The position numbers were made by a program, and so were the translations under genes. Under the pieces are notes generated by a model. That model saw only the letters and a program-made list of their open reading frames with translations, was not told the origin of the DNA and did no database searches. From contig DDKS01000056.1 of assembly GCA_002340095.1 (NCBI GenBank), positions 1 to 53,780 of the forward strand: a DNA stretch of 53,780 nucleotides, in the 5' to 3' direction. Positions 34,368 to 43,304 of the stretch are shown here, one piece after another (within the stretch, counting starts at the first letter, position 1; each line of letters begins with the position of its first letter). The stretch comes from Betaproteobacteria bacterium UBA2592. GTDB lineage: Bacteria > Pseudomonadota > Gammaproteobacteria > Burkholderiales > Rhodocyclaceae.

Positions 34368-35831
34368 ATGATAGCACCCATGGGAAAAGCCAACCGTATT
34401 GCCGCTCTGACCTTGTCCCTGCCGCTGCTGCTGGGGAGTGTTCCCCTGCAGGCCCAGTCGGACCTGCCCGAACTCGGGGATGCTGCGGGGGCCGAGTTGA
34501 GCTTCAGGACCGAAAGCCGTATCGGCCAGGAAATCATGAACGAGATTCGCCTGCGGGAACCCAGCTACCTGGATGATCCCGAGGTCGAGGCCTATCTCAA
34601 CCAGTTGGGGGGGAGGCTGGTGGCGGCGAGCCCGGATCCGGGCATGAGCTTTTACTTCTTTCCTCTGCAGGATCCGATGATCAACGCCTTTGCCATGTTC
34701 GGCGGCTACATCGGCGTCAACACAGGGCTGATCCTGGCGGTGCAGAACGAATCGGAGCTGGCCGGGGTGCTGGCCCACGAAATCGCTCATGTGACGCAGC
34801 GGCACCTGGCGCGCATCATCGAAAAACAGAAACAGATTTCGACGGCCAGCTTGTTGGCCATGGCCGCCGCCTTGCTGGCGGCCCGTTCCAACGCCGATGT
34901 GGCCGGTGCGGCCGTGGCTGGGGCCTCGGCCGGTGCGGCCCAGGCGCAGCTGGGCTTCTCCCGGGATTTCGAGCGGGAGGCCGACCGGATCGGGTTCCAG
35001 ATCCTGGAGAAGGCGGGTTTTGACGTGCGCGGTATGTCGGCCTTCTTCGAACGCCTGCAACGGGCTACCCGCAGCTACGAGAACAATGCCCCGGTGTACC
35101 TGCGTACCCACCCCCTCAACATCGAGCGGATTTCCGACATGCAGAACCGGGAGCTTGCCCTGCCATATCGCCAGGTGCCTGACAGCATGGATTTCCATCT
35201 GGTACGGGCGAGGCTGCAGGCCATGCGGGGGACACCGGCCGAGGCGGAAGGCCATTTCCGCACCCTGTTGCAGGAGCAGCGGGTGGCCCATGTGCAGGCT
35301 GCACGTTATGGCCTGGCCGTTGCCCTGGCGCGCCAGAAGAACTGGCGGGAAGCCGAGCAGATCCTGGCCGGGGTACGGGGGCAACCCGCTTCGGCGCCGA
35401 TGATCGAGCGCCTCTATGCCGAGGCACGGGTGAGTCGGGGCGATGTGGCGGGCGGGCTGGCGGTGCTCAAGGAAGCCCAGGGACGTTTCCCCAATGCCCT
35501 ACCCCTGGTCTATAGCTATGCCGAGCTGCTGCTCCAGAGCGGGCGTCATGAAGAGGCCCAGCGTTTCCTCGATCTCCAGGTCCAGCGTCACGCCCAGGAT
35601 GTCCGGTTGTACCTGCTCCAGGCCCGGGCCTATGCAGCGCGGGGGCGGCTGGCCCAGCAGCACCGCGCCCTGGCTGAAGCCTATCTGCTCCGGGGGCAGC
35701 TCCCGGCAGCCATCGAGCAGCTGGAGATCGCCCAGAAGGCAAAAGGCTCGGATTTCTACGAGCTGTCCGCCATCGATGCCCGCTTGCGGCAGCTCAAGCG
35801 CCGTCAGCAGGAGGAGGCAAACCGGAAATAA
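34368..35831 (+). CDS. bepA: M48 metalloprotease with TPR tail, BepA type
   Basis: 487 residues, equal to E. coli BepA. A signal peptide (about 1-30, ending QAQ) is followed by the M48 catalytic domain: HEIAH at 137-141 and the third zinc ligand in DFEREADRIGF (about 202). A TPR region fills residues 270-480. BepA works in the periplasm on stalled LptD and other outer-membrane proteins and links to the BAM complex. ATG 34368 (MIAPMGK) is preferred over 34380 because GAGG lies 8 bases upstream of it. LptF and LptG, encoded 8 kb away, serve the same LPS route. Confidence 0.9.
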   Translation: MIAPMGKANRIAALTLSLPLLLGSVPLQAQSDLPELGDAAGAELSFRTESRIGQEIMNEIRLREPSYLDDPEVEAYLNQLGGRLVAASPDPGMSFYFFPLQDPMINAFAMFGGYIGVNTGLILAVQNESELAGVLAHEIAHVTQRHLARIIEKQKQISTASLLAMAAALLAARSNADVAGAAVAGASAGAAQAQLGFSRDFEREADRIGFQILEKAGFDVRGMSAFFERLQRATRSYENNAPVYLRTHPLNIERISDMQNRELALPYRQVPDSMDFHLVRARLQAMRGTPAEAEGHFRTLLQEQRVAHVQAARYGLAVALARQKNWREAEQILAGVRGQPASAPMIERLYAEARVSRGDVAGGLAVLKEAQGRFPNALPLVYSYAELLLQSGRHEEAQRFLDLQVQRHAQDVRLYLLQARAYAARGRLAQQHRALAEAYLLRGQLPAAIEQLEIAQKAKGSDFYELSAIDARLRQLKRRQQEEANRK

Positions 35832-35877
35832 GGCGTAGAATGCGGCTTTTAACGCATGTCTTGATCTCCTGACCATC

Positions 35878-36105
35878 ATGGATTTCGATCGCGAACTCGA
35901 CGTCAAGGGCCTCAACTGCCCACTGCCCATTCTGCGTACCAAGAAGACCCTGGCGGAAATGACCTCCGGCCAGGTACTCAAGGTCATGGCCACCGATCCG
36001 GGCTCTGTCAAGGATTTCCAGGCCTTTGCCCGCCAGACGGGCAATGAGCTCCTCGCCTACGAGGAGAAGGATAAGGTCTTCGAGTACCTGATCAAGCGCA
36101 AGTAA
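35878..36105 (+). CDS. tusA: TusA-family sulfur carrier protein
   Basis: 75 residues. It shows the TusA/SirA fold with the active cysteine C14 in LNCPLPILRTKK and the GQVLKVMATDPGSVKDF core. Members shuttle persulfide sulfur for tRNA thiolation, molybdenum cofactor or sulfur metabolism. It is 46 bp after the BepA-type gene. The tRNA role of E. coli TusA is not guaranteed, because several TusA paralogues usually coexist; moaC is only 1.6 kb away but on the other strand. Confidence 0.88.
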   Translation: MDFDRELDVKGLNCPLPILRTKKTLAEMTSGQVLKVMATDPGSVKDFQAFARQTGNELLAYEEKDKVFEYLIKRK

Positions 36106-36146
36106 ATTCCGGCGGCCGTCCGGCTCCGGTTCGATTCAGACCAGCT

Positions 36147-37943
36147 TTGCTTGAATTCGCCCTGTTCGAGGACCGCCTGGCTGCCCCCGGGCAGCCGGCG
36201 GCCTGGCTGTTCGAAGCGCCTGCCGCATGTCGGGAGATTCACGATTGCGCCCAGTTGCAGGCGGCTTTGCAGGAGATTGCCGCCCAAGGCCTCTGGTCGG
36301 TCTGGGTGCTGGACTATGAGCTGGGCTACCTGCTGGAGCCCAAGGCCCAGGGAGCGGGGCAGATCGATGTTGCCCCGGCGCGTCCGTTTGCCCGCCTGAT
36401 TGCCTACGCCCGGGCCAGGTCCCTGGATCAATCGGAGCTCGATGCCTGGTGGGCGGCCCAGCCGCCCTTCGAAGCGGCCGGTGTCGGCGGGTTAAAGGCT
36501 GGTCTGGATGAGGCCGCCTATCAAGCTGCGGTGGCGAGGATTCAGGCCTATATCCGGGCCGGCGACTGCTACCAGGTCAATTTTACCTTTCCCCTGCATT
36601 TCCAGGCCTACGGCCGCCCCCTGGATCTCTACCGGAGGCTGCGCCAGAGCCAGCCGGTACGCTATGGCGGCTTCGTCCAGTCGGCTTCCGGCACCCTGAT
36701 TTCCCTTTCCCCCGAACTGTTCCTGACCCGCCAGGGCCAGCGCCTGCTGACCCGGCCCATGAAGGGGACGGCCGCCCGGGCCGAAGCCGCGGCAGCGGAT
36801 GCGCAGGCCGCCGCCGATCTGGCGAATTCCGCCAAGAACCGGGCCGAGAACCTGATGATCGTCGATCTGCTGCGCAACGATCTTGGCCGACTGGCCCTGC
36901 CGGGCTCGGTGCAGGTAAGCCAGTTGTTCCAGGTGGAGAGCTACCCCACCGTGCACCAGATGGTCTCCCAGGTGGAGGCCCGGGTGGCGGATCCGGATGA
37001 TTTCCGCCTGCTAGAGGCCCTGTTTCCCTGCGGCTCGATTACCGGCGCGCCCAAGGTACGGGCCATGCAGATCATCCACGAACTGGAGGCAGGGCCCCGG
37101 GGGCTCTATACCGGGGCCCTGGGCTGGCGTTCTCCCGAGGGGGAATTGCGACTCAATGTGGCCATCCGCACCCTGGAACTGGATGCGGCAGGCCGTGGGC
37201 GGATGGGGCTGGGCAGCGGCATCGTGGCGGACTCCGTGGCGGCGGATGAATGGCGGGAATGCCTGCTCAAGGGCCGTTTTCTCACTGCCCTGGACCCCGG
37301 CCTGGAGCTGATCGAGACCCTGCGTCTGGAAGTGGCGGCGGGGCGGCCTTGCTTTCCCCGGCTGGAAGGGCATTGCCGGCGCATGGCCGAGTCGGCCACC
37401 TGGCTGGGCTTCCCCTGGTCCCGGGAGACCACGCTGGCCACCCTGGAGGCCCAGGCCGAAGGCCTTGGCGACGGGGTGTATCGCCTGCGTCTGACGCTCA
37501 ACAAGGCCGGTGTTCTGGATGTGCGTTGCGTGCCTTTGACGCCCGAACCGGAGGGAGAGCGCCTGTTGCTGCTGGCGGATGCCGTGATCCAGTCCCGGGA
37601 TCCGTTGCGGCGCCACAAGACCACGTCCCGCAGCCTGTACGACCAGGCCCTGGCCCGGGTGGCGGAGCGCCCGGAGGTGTTCGACGTGCTGTTCCTGAAC
37701 GAACAGGGCCGGGTGGCCGAAGGGGCGCGCAGCAACGTCTTTGCCCGTATCGACGGCGAGTGGCTGACGCCGCCCCTGGCATCGGGCGCCTTGCCCGGGG
37801 TATTCCGGGCGGAAATGCTGGCCGCAGGCTTGGCTCGGGAGGCTGATTTGAACCTGGCCGACCTGCGTCGGGCGGAGGAAATACGCTGCGGCAATGCCCT
37901 GCGGGGCTGGGTGCCGGTGACTCTGGTGGAAGCAGCGCCTTGA
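36147..37943 (+). CDS. pabB: Fused aminodeoxychorismate synthase component I / aminodeoxychorismate lyase
   Basis: 598 residues with two enzymes in one chain. The first ~370 residues are PabB (chorismate-binding): GDCYQVNFTFPL, SLSPELFLTRQG, MKGTAARAEA, AENLMIVDLLRNDLGRL and SITGAPKVRAMQIIHELE. The KGTAAR motif favours ADC synthase over anthranilate synthase. The last ~200 residues are a class IV aminotransferase-like PabC (KTTSRSLYDQALA with the PLP Lys, and LFLNEQGRVAEGARSNVF). Together they turn chorismate into p-aminobenzoate for folate, with a separate PabA supplying ammonia. The start is TTG 36147, with no in-frame ATG near. Confidence 0.92.
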   Translation: MLEFALFEDRLAAPGQPAAWLFEAPAACREIHDCAQLQAALQEIAAQGLWSVWVLDYELGYLLEPKAQGAGQIDVAPARPFARLIAYARARSLDQSELDAWWAAQPPFEAAGVGGLKAGLDEAAYQAAVARIQAYIRAGDCYQVNFTFPLHFQAYGRPLDLYRRLRQSQPVRYGGFVQSASGTLISLSPELFLTRQGQRLLTRPMKGTAARAEAAAADAQAAADLANSAKNRAENLMIVDLLRNDLGRLALPGSVQVSQLFQVESYPTVHQMVSQVEARVADPDDFRLLEALFPCGSITGAPKVRAMQIIHELEAGPRGLYTGALGWRSPEGELRLNVAIRTLELDAAGRGRMGLGSGIVADSVAADEWRECLLKGRFLTALDPGLELIETLRLEVAAGRPCFPRLEGHCRRMAESATWLGFPWSRETTLATLEAQAEGLGDGVYRLRLTLNKAGVLDVRCVPLTPEPEGERLLLLADAVIQSRDPLRRHKTTSRSLYDQALARVAERPEVFDVLFLNEQGRVAEGARSNVFARIDGEWLTPPLASGALPGVFRAEMLAAGLAREADLNLADLRRAEEIRCGNALRGWVPVTLVEAAP

Positions 37944-37973
37944 GAAGTTAGCGCCCGGAGGGAACGGTAAAAG

Positions 37974-38011
37974 AAACGGGCCGCGCTCCCCAGCGGGAGG
38001 CGGCCCGTTTT
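37974..38011. terminator. Bidirectional terminator between pabBC and valS
   Basis: AAACGGGCCGC (37974-37984) pairs with GCGGCCCGTTT (38000-38010), with an inner CTCCC-CAGC-GGGAG stem. T runs on both strands let it serve both convergent genes. Confidence 0.9.
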
Positions 38012-38025
38012 GCCGGGACGGAAAA

Positions 38026-40872
38026 TCAACCCAGCAGCTTGGCGAGCCGGGGCTTGAGCTTGTCCAGGGTAGCCAGGGCGGCTTCCATGCGTTCCTTTTC
38101 CTGGGCCACCACGGCGGCGGGGGCGCGGGCCACGAAGCTTTCGTTGTCCAGCTTGCCCTTGGCCAGGGCCACCTGCTTTTCCAGCTTCTCGATTTCCTTG
38201 GTCAGGCGTTCCTTCTCGGCGGCCACGTCGATCTCCACCACCAGCATCAGCCGCGTTTCGCCCACCACGGCCACGGGGGCCAGGGCGTCGGTGGGAATCT
38301 CGTCCACGAAGCTGATCTCGGAGAGCTTGGCCAGCGCCTGCAGGATGGGGGCGAACTCCTTCAGCTCGCCGGTGTCGCCTGCCACGATCATGGGCGTGCG
38401 CACCGAGGGGGAGATGCTCATCTCGCCGCGCAGGTTGCGGCAGGCGGAGACGTAGGTCTTCAGTCGCTCCATCTTGGCTTCGGACTCCTCGTCCACCTTC
38501 TTCGGGTCGGCGGCCGGGTAGGGGGCGAGCATGATGGAGTCGCAGGTCTTCTTGCCGGCGATCGGGGCAACCGTTTGCCACAGCTCTTCGGTGATGAACG
38601 GGATCAGCGGGTGGGCCAGGCGCAGCAGGGCTTCGAGGGTGCGCACCAGGGTGCGGCGGGCGCCCCGGGCTGCGGCCTCGTCGGACCCGGCCATTTCCAC
38701 CTTCGCCACCTCCAGGTACCAGTCGCAGAACTCGTCCCAGATGAAGTGGTAGAGGGCCTGGGAGAGGAGGTCGAAGCGGTATTCGGTGAAGTGCTGGGCC
38801 ACTTCGGCTTCCAGTTTCTGCAGGCGGCTGACGATCCAGCGGTCGGCGAAGCTGAACTTGAGGGGGGCGGCGCCCGGGGTGGCGGGACAGGAACCATCGG
38901 CGGCCTGGACGTGTTCCAGGGCCAGGTCGTGGCCTTCCACGTTCATCAGCACGAAGCGGGTGGCGTTCCACAGCTTGTTGCAGAAATTGCGGTAGCCCTC
39001 GCAGCGGGAGAGGTCGAACTTGATGTCGCGGCCGGGTGAGGCGAGGGAGGCGAAGGTGAAGCGCAGCGCATCGGTACCGAAGGCCGGGATGCCTTCCGGG
39101 AATTCCTTCCGGGTCTTCTTCTCGATCTGGGCCGCCTGCTTGGGGTTCATCAGACCGGTGGTGCGCTTTTGCACCAGGGCTTCGATATCGATGCCGTCGA
39201 TCAGGTCGATGGGATCGAGCACGTTGCCCTTGGATTTGGACATCTTCTGGCCTTCGCCGTCGCGGATCAGGCCATGCACGTAAACATGCTTGAACGGAAT
39301 CTTGCCGGTGATGTGCTTGGTCATCATGACCATGCGCGCCACCCAGAAGAAGATGATGTCGAAGCCGGTGACCAGCACGGACGACGGCAGGTACTGTTGC
39401 AGCATCGGGTTGGCTGCGTCGGCCGCTGCGTCGCCGGTCCAGTCCAGCGTCGAGAACGGCCACAGGGCGGACGAATACCAGGTGTCCAGCACATCCGGGT
39501 CGCGCGTCAGCACGCCGGCGTAACCGGCCTTGTCGGCCTGTTTGCGGGCTTCTTCCTCGTTCCGGGCGACGAAGACTTCGCCATTGACCCCGTACCAGGC
39601 CGGAATCTGGTGGCCCCACCAGAGCTGGCGGGAGATGCACCAGTCCTGGATGTTGTTCAGCCACTGGTTGTAGGTGTTGACCCAGTTTTCGGGGTAGAAC
39701 TTGACTTCGCCGGAGCGCACGACGTCCAGCGCCTTCTCGGTGATCGACTTGCCGTCGGCGCCCGGCTTGGACATGGCGACAAACCACTGGTCGGTCAGCA
39801 TCGGCTCGATGACGACGCCAGTGCGGTCGCCGCGCGGCACCTTGAGCTTGTGCTTGTCGACCTTGACCAGGATGCCTTCGGCTTCGAGGTCGGCAACCAC
39901 CGCCTTGCGGGCGTCGAAGCGGTCGAGGCCGCGGTATTTTTCCGGCGCGTTGTCGTTGATCCTGGCGTCCAGCGTCAGGATCGAGATCATCGGCAGGCCG
40001 TGGCGCTGGCCGACCGCGTAGTCGTTGAAGTCGTGCGCCGGCGTGACCTTGACGCAGCCGGTGCCGAATTCGAGATCGACATAGCTGTCGGCGATGATCG
40101 GGATTTCGCGATCGGTCAGCGGCAGCTTCACCGTCTTGCCGATCATGTGCTTGTAGCGCTCGTCTTCCGGGTGAACCATGACGGCGGTGTCGCCGAGCAT
40201 GGTTTCCGGACGTGTCGTGGCGACCACCAGGCTACCCGAGCCGTCGGCCAGCGGATAGCGGATGTGCCACATGAAGCCGTCTTCTTCCTCCTGGACGACC
40301 TCGAGGTCGGAGACGGCGGTGTGCAGCTTCGGGTCCCAGTTCACCAGGCGCTTGCCACGGTAGATCAGACCCTCGTTGTAGAGGCGGACGAAGGTTTCGG
40401 TGACGACCTTGTTGAGGCCGGCATCCATCGTGAAGCGCTCGCGCGTCCAGTCCGGGCTGGTGCCCATGCGGCGCATCTGGCGGGTGATCGTGCCGCCGGA
40501 GTATTCCTTCCATTCCCAGACCTTTTCCAGGAACTTCTCGCGGCCAAGGTCATGGCGGCTGATGCCTTGGGCATCCAGCTGGCGCTCGACGACGATCTGC
40601 GTGGCGATGCCGGCGTGGTCGGTACCCGGTTGCCACAGCGTGTTGTGCCCCTTCATCCGGTAATAGCGGGTCAGCGCGTCCATGATCGTCTGGTTGAAGC
40701 CGTGGCCCATGTGCAGCGTGCCGGTGACATTCGGCGGCGGCAGCAGGATGCAGAAGGATTCGTCAGCGGGCTTGGAGGTGTCCAGGCCGGCGGCGAAGTA
40801 ATTACGGGATTCCCACTCGGGGTACCAGCGGCGCTCGATGTCCGCAGGTTCAAAGCTCTTGGCGAGTTCCAT
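38026..40872 (-). CDS. valS: Valyl-tRNA synthetase
   Basis: 948 residues. Class I motifs are PPNVTGTLHMGHG (HIGH region) and KMSKSKGN (KMSKS), with the editing domain between them and the ValS C-terminal coiled coil (LEKQVALAKGKLDNESF) at the end. It charges tRNA-Val and hydrolyses mischarged Thr. Codon choice differs along the gene. The 5' part (about 39300-40870) prefers ACG, CCG and GTC, while the 3' part prefers ACC, CCC and GTG like the neighbours. It is the last gene of the pepA-holC-DUF2486-valS run, as in other betaproteobacteria. Confidence 0.97.
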   Translation of the reverse strand: MELAKSFEPADIERRWYPEWESRNYFAAGLDTSKPADESFCILLPPPNVTGTLHMGHGFNQTIMDALTRYYRMKGHNTLWQPGTDHAGIATQIVVERQLDAQGISRHDLGREKFLEKVWEWKEYSGGTITRQMRRMGTSPDWTRERFTMDAGLNKVVTETFVRLYNEGLIYRGKRLVNWDPKLHTAVSDLEVVQEEEDGFMWHIRYPLADGSGSLVVATTRPETMLGDTAVMVHPEDERYKHMIGKTVKLPLTDREIPIIADSYVDLEFGTGCVKVTPAHDFNDYAVGQRHGLPMISILTLDARINDNAPEKYRGLDRFDARKAVVADLEAEGILVKVDKHKLKVPRGDRTGVVIEPMLTDQWFVAMSKPGADGKSITEKALDVVRSGEVKFYPENWVNTYNQWLNNIQDWCISRQLWWGHQIPAWYGVNGEVFVARNEEEARKQADKAGYAGVLTRDPDVLDTWYSSALWPFSTLDWTGDAAADAANPMLQQYLPSSVLVTGFDIIFFWVARMVMMTKHITGKIPFKHVYVHGLIRDGEGQKMSKSKGNVLDPIDLIDGIDIEALVQKRTTGLMNPKQAAQIEKKTRKEFPEGIPAFGTDALRFTFASLASPGRDIKFDLSRCEGYRNFCNKLWNATRFVLMNVEGHDLALEHVQAADGSCPATPGAAPLKFSFADRWIVSRLQKLEAEVAQHFTEYRFDLLSQALYHFIWDEFCDWYLEVAKVEMAGSDEAAARGARRTLVRTLEALLRLAHPLIPFITEELWQTVAPIAGKKTCDSIMLAPYPAADPKKVDEESEAKMERLKTYVSACRNLRGEMSISPSVRTPMIVAGDTGELKEFAPILQALAKLSEISFVDEIPTDALAPVAVVGETRLMLVVEIDVAAEKERLTKEIEKLEKQVALAKGKLDNESFVARAPAAVVAQEKERMEAALATLDKLKPRLAKLLG

Positions 40873-40958
40873 GGGTCTGGTGATGGCAGGCAGAAAACCG
40901 GTAATTATACCGGTTGTGCCGTTCCGGGCTCCGCCCGGTGGCGGCTTCTCTCCTCAGG

Positions 40959-41306
40959 TTACGAATTCCGGGGGCTGGCGAGGAAGTCGGCGATGGCTTT
41001 GCGGCTGATCTCTTCGACCCCTTGGCGGATGTCCCAGGCAATGCTGGCGGCTGCCGCCTGCATGCTTGCTTCCACCAGCGTCGGGATTTCGGCCGCCAGC
41101 TGCCTGCTGATGGCCTCGGCCAGGGCCTGGCCCAGGGCTTCCAGGTCGGGAGCGGGAGACGGGGAGGGGGCTGGAGACACCACATCCGTGAGCAGGGGTA
41201 GATCGTCCAGCTCCGCCGGCCAGGGGGCAGTGGGACGCTGCCGGTTCATGAAGGCGTCCGCACGGGACACGATGTCGTCGCTGTTCTGGAAGTCGGGATC
41301 GCTCAT
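40959..41306 (-). CDS. DUF2486-like protein
   Basis: 115 residues. The N-terminal part is acidic and Pro/Ser-rich (WPAELDDLPLLTDVVSPAPS). The C-terminal part is an amphipathic helix pair (ALGQALAEAISRQLAAEIPT, then ASIAWDIRQGVEEISRKAI). The family is restricted to betaproteobacteria, typically between holC and valS, and its function is unknown. ATG 41306 lies 3 bp after the holC stop. No signal or membrane segment is present. The 86-bp gap to valS holds no recognisable gene. Confidence 0.7.
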   Translation of the reverse strand: MSDPDFQNSDDIVSRADAFMNRQRPTAPWPAELDDLPLLTDVVSPAPSPSPAPDLEALGQALAEAISRQLAAEIPTLVEASMQAAAASIAWDIRQGVEEISRKAIADFLASPRNS

Positions 41307-41309
41307 GGT

Positions 41310-41732
41310 TCAACGGTCCGCCATGTCCACGGAAACGATTTCGCAACCCCGGGCCTTGTAGTCCTTGAAGCGCTGTCGCGCCTGCAGCCGGTCCGTTTCG
41401 GCCTGGCTCACCACCTCGATGACGCTGGCGAAGCGGTCGAAGCCCAGGGGGATGTGATCGTCCAGATTCAACAGGCGCTGCGTCTGGAGCGGCGCCTGCA
41501 GATCCTGGGCGAGCAGGATCGGGGTTTCTGCCGCCAGGGGGGAGCAGGCCTGGCAGTGGGGTAGGAAGCTCAGGGGGGACTGGGTCCACAGCAGACGGTC
41601 CAGCATCTGGCTGCGTTCGGGGGAGGGAACGAAAACCGTGCAATCCTTCTTCTGGGAGCAGAGCTTGGCCAGCAGGCTGCAGGCTGCTCCCAGACGGTCC
41701 TGCACGTTGTGATAGAAGAATACCTTGGTCAC
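41310..41732 (-). CDS. holC: DNA polymerase III subunit chi
   Basis: 140 residues. It begins VTKVFFYHNVQDRLGAAC and has LLAKLCSQKKDCTVFV, LLWTQSPLSFLPH and PILLAQDL, the usual chi pattern. Chi links the clamp loader (via psi) to single-stranded DNA-binding protein. GTG 41732 overlaps the pepA stop by 4 bp (GTGA). The placement behind pepA is the standard proteobacterial arrangement and supports the call. Confidence 0.93.
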   Translation of the reverse strand: MTKVFFYHNVQDRLGAACSLLAKLCSQKKDCTVFVPSPERSQMLDRLLWTQSPLSFLPHCQACSPLAAETPILLAQDLQAPLQTQRLLNLDDHIPLGFDRFASVIEVVSQAETDRLQARQRFKDYKARGCEIVSVDMADR

Positions 41733-43231
41733 TGGGCGCCCGGTCTTTCGCAGCGCTTGAGCAGGAAATGGGTGAGCAGGGACACCGGCCGGCCGGTGGC
41801 TCCCTTGTCGGTACCGGATTTCCAGGCCGTGCCGGCGATGTCCAGGTGGGCCCACTCGTACTTTTTCGTGAAGCGGGACAAAAAACAGGCTGCCGTGATG
41901 GCGCCGCCCCAGCGGCCGCCGATGTTGGCCATGTCGGCGAAGGGGCTCTTGAGCAGGTCCTGGTAGTCATCCCAGAGGGGCATCTGCCAGGCCCGGTCGT
42001 GGGCTTCCTCTCCGGCCTGGAGCAGTTCCCGGGCCAGGCTGTCCTCGTTGGCGAACAGGCCGGTGGCCACGTGACCCAGGGCGACCACGCAGGCGCCGGT
42101 GAGGGTGGCCACATCGATCACGGCTTCCGGGTCGAAGCGTTCGGCGTAGGTCAGGGCGTCGCACAGGATGAGGCGGCCTTCCGCGTCGGTGTTGAGGATC
42201 TCGATGGTCTGGCCGGACATGGAGGTGACGATGTCCCCGGGACGGGTGGCATTGCCGCCCGGCATGTTCTCGCAGGTCGGGATCAGGGCCACGAGGTTGA
42301 GGGGCAGCCCCATCCGCCCGGCAGCCTGCAGGGTGCCCAGCACGGCCGCGGCGCCGCACATGTCGTATTTCATCTCGTCCATTTCGGCGGCTGGCTTGAG
42401 AGAAATGCCGCCCGTGTCGAAGGTGATGCCCTTGCCCACCAGTACCAGGGGCTTCTCGCCGGCCTTGCCCCCCTTGTGCTGCAGGACGATGAACTTCGGG
42501 GCCTCCCGGGAGCCCCGGGCGACGGCCAGCAGGGAATGCATGCCCAGCTGTTCCATCGCCTCCCGTTCCAGCACCTGGCACTCCATGCCCAGTTCCCGGG
42601 CCATCTCCAGGGCCTGCTCGGCCAGGTAGGAGGGCGTGCAGACATTGCCCGGCTGGTTGCCCAGGTTGCGGGCCAGGGCGATCCCTTCGGAAATGGCCAC
42701 CCCCTGGTTCAGGGCCGTCTCGGCGGCCTGAAGCTCGTTGCGGCGCTCCACCGCGAAGGTCAGCTTGCGCAGGGGGCGGCGGATTTCGGCTTTCTTGCTC
42801 TTGTACTGGTCGAAGCGGTACACCGCTTCCTGGGCCACCATGGCGGCCTGGCGCACGCGCCAGGCAACGCTGCGGCGCCTGGGGCCGGTTTCGGTGAGGA
42901 ACAGCGTGCCGTCGAAGGCGCCGGTCTCGTTCAGGGTTTTGACGGCGGTGCGGATGGCATCGCAGTATTCCTTTTCCCGGAACTCCTTTTCCTTGCCCAG
43001 GCCCACGAGCAGGATGCGGTCGCACAGGGTGCCCGGCACGTTGTGCAGCAGCAGGGTGGAGCCGGCCTTGCCCTCCATGTCGCCCCGCCGGATGATGTCG
43101 GAAATGTAGCCCTTGGCGGCCTTGTCCAGAAGTTCCGCCGGCAGGGTGGGCTTGCGGGGTTCGAAAACGCCCACGACCACGCAGGCGCTGCGTTGTTTTT
43201 CCGGGCTACCGCTTTTTATGCTAAATTCCAC
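41729..43231 (-). CDS. pepA: Leucyl aminopeptidase (M17)
   Basis: 500 residues. The C-terminal catalytic domain has VGKGITFDTGGISLKP with metal-binding Lys/Asp, YDMCGAAAVLGTL, and NTDAEGRLILCDALTYA with the catalytic Arg. It removes N-terminal residues from peptides in the cytosol; in E. coli PepA is also a DNA-binding cofactor for site-specific recombination. The GTG start at 43231 has AAGGAG about 7 bases upstream. It is divergent from lptF with 73 bp between, a conserved arrangement. Confidence 0.97.
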   Translation of the reverse strand: MEFSIKSGSPEKQRSACVVVGVFEPRKPTLPAELLDKAAKGYISDIIRRGDMEGKAGSTLLLHNVPGTLCDRILLVGLGKEKEFREKEYCDAIRTAVKTLNETGAFDGTLFLTETGPRRRSVAWRVRQAAMVAQEAVYRFDQYKSKKAEIRRPLRKLTFAVERRNELQAAETALNQGVAISEGIALARNLGNQPGNVCTPSYLAEQALEMARELGMECQVLEREAMEQLGMHSLLAVARGSREAPKFIVLQHKGGKAGEKPLVLVGKGITFDTGGISLKPAAEMDEMKYDMCGAAAVLGTLQAAGRMGLPLNLVALIPTCENMPGGNATRPGDIVTSMSGQTIEILNTDAEGRLILCDALTYAERFDPEAVIDVATLTGACVVALGHVATGLFANEDSLARELLQAGEEAHDRAWQMPLWDDYQDLLKSPFADMANIGGRWGGAITAACFLSRFTKKYEWAHLDIAGTAWKSGTDKGATGRPVSLLTHFLLKRCERPGAQ

Positions 43232-43304
43232 TCGCCGCTCCTTATCTCAAGTTTTTCGACGACCGCGGCGATTATCCCTGCATTTTTTCACCGAAGTCAA
43301 AACC

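Noticed and set aside
40873..40958. T-box or other riboswitch before valS
   Set aside because: The 86-bp gap is too short, and no T-box sequence or specifier stem is visible; T-boxes are also rare in proteobacteria.
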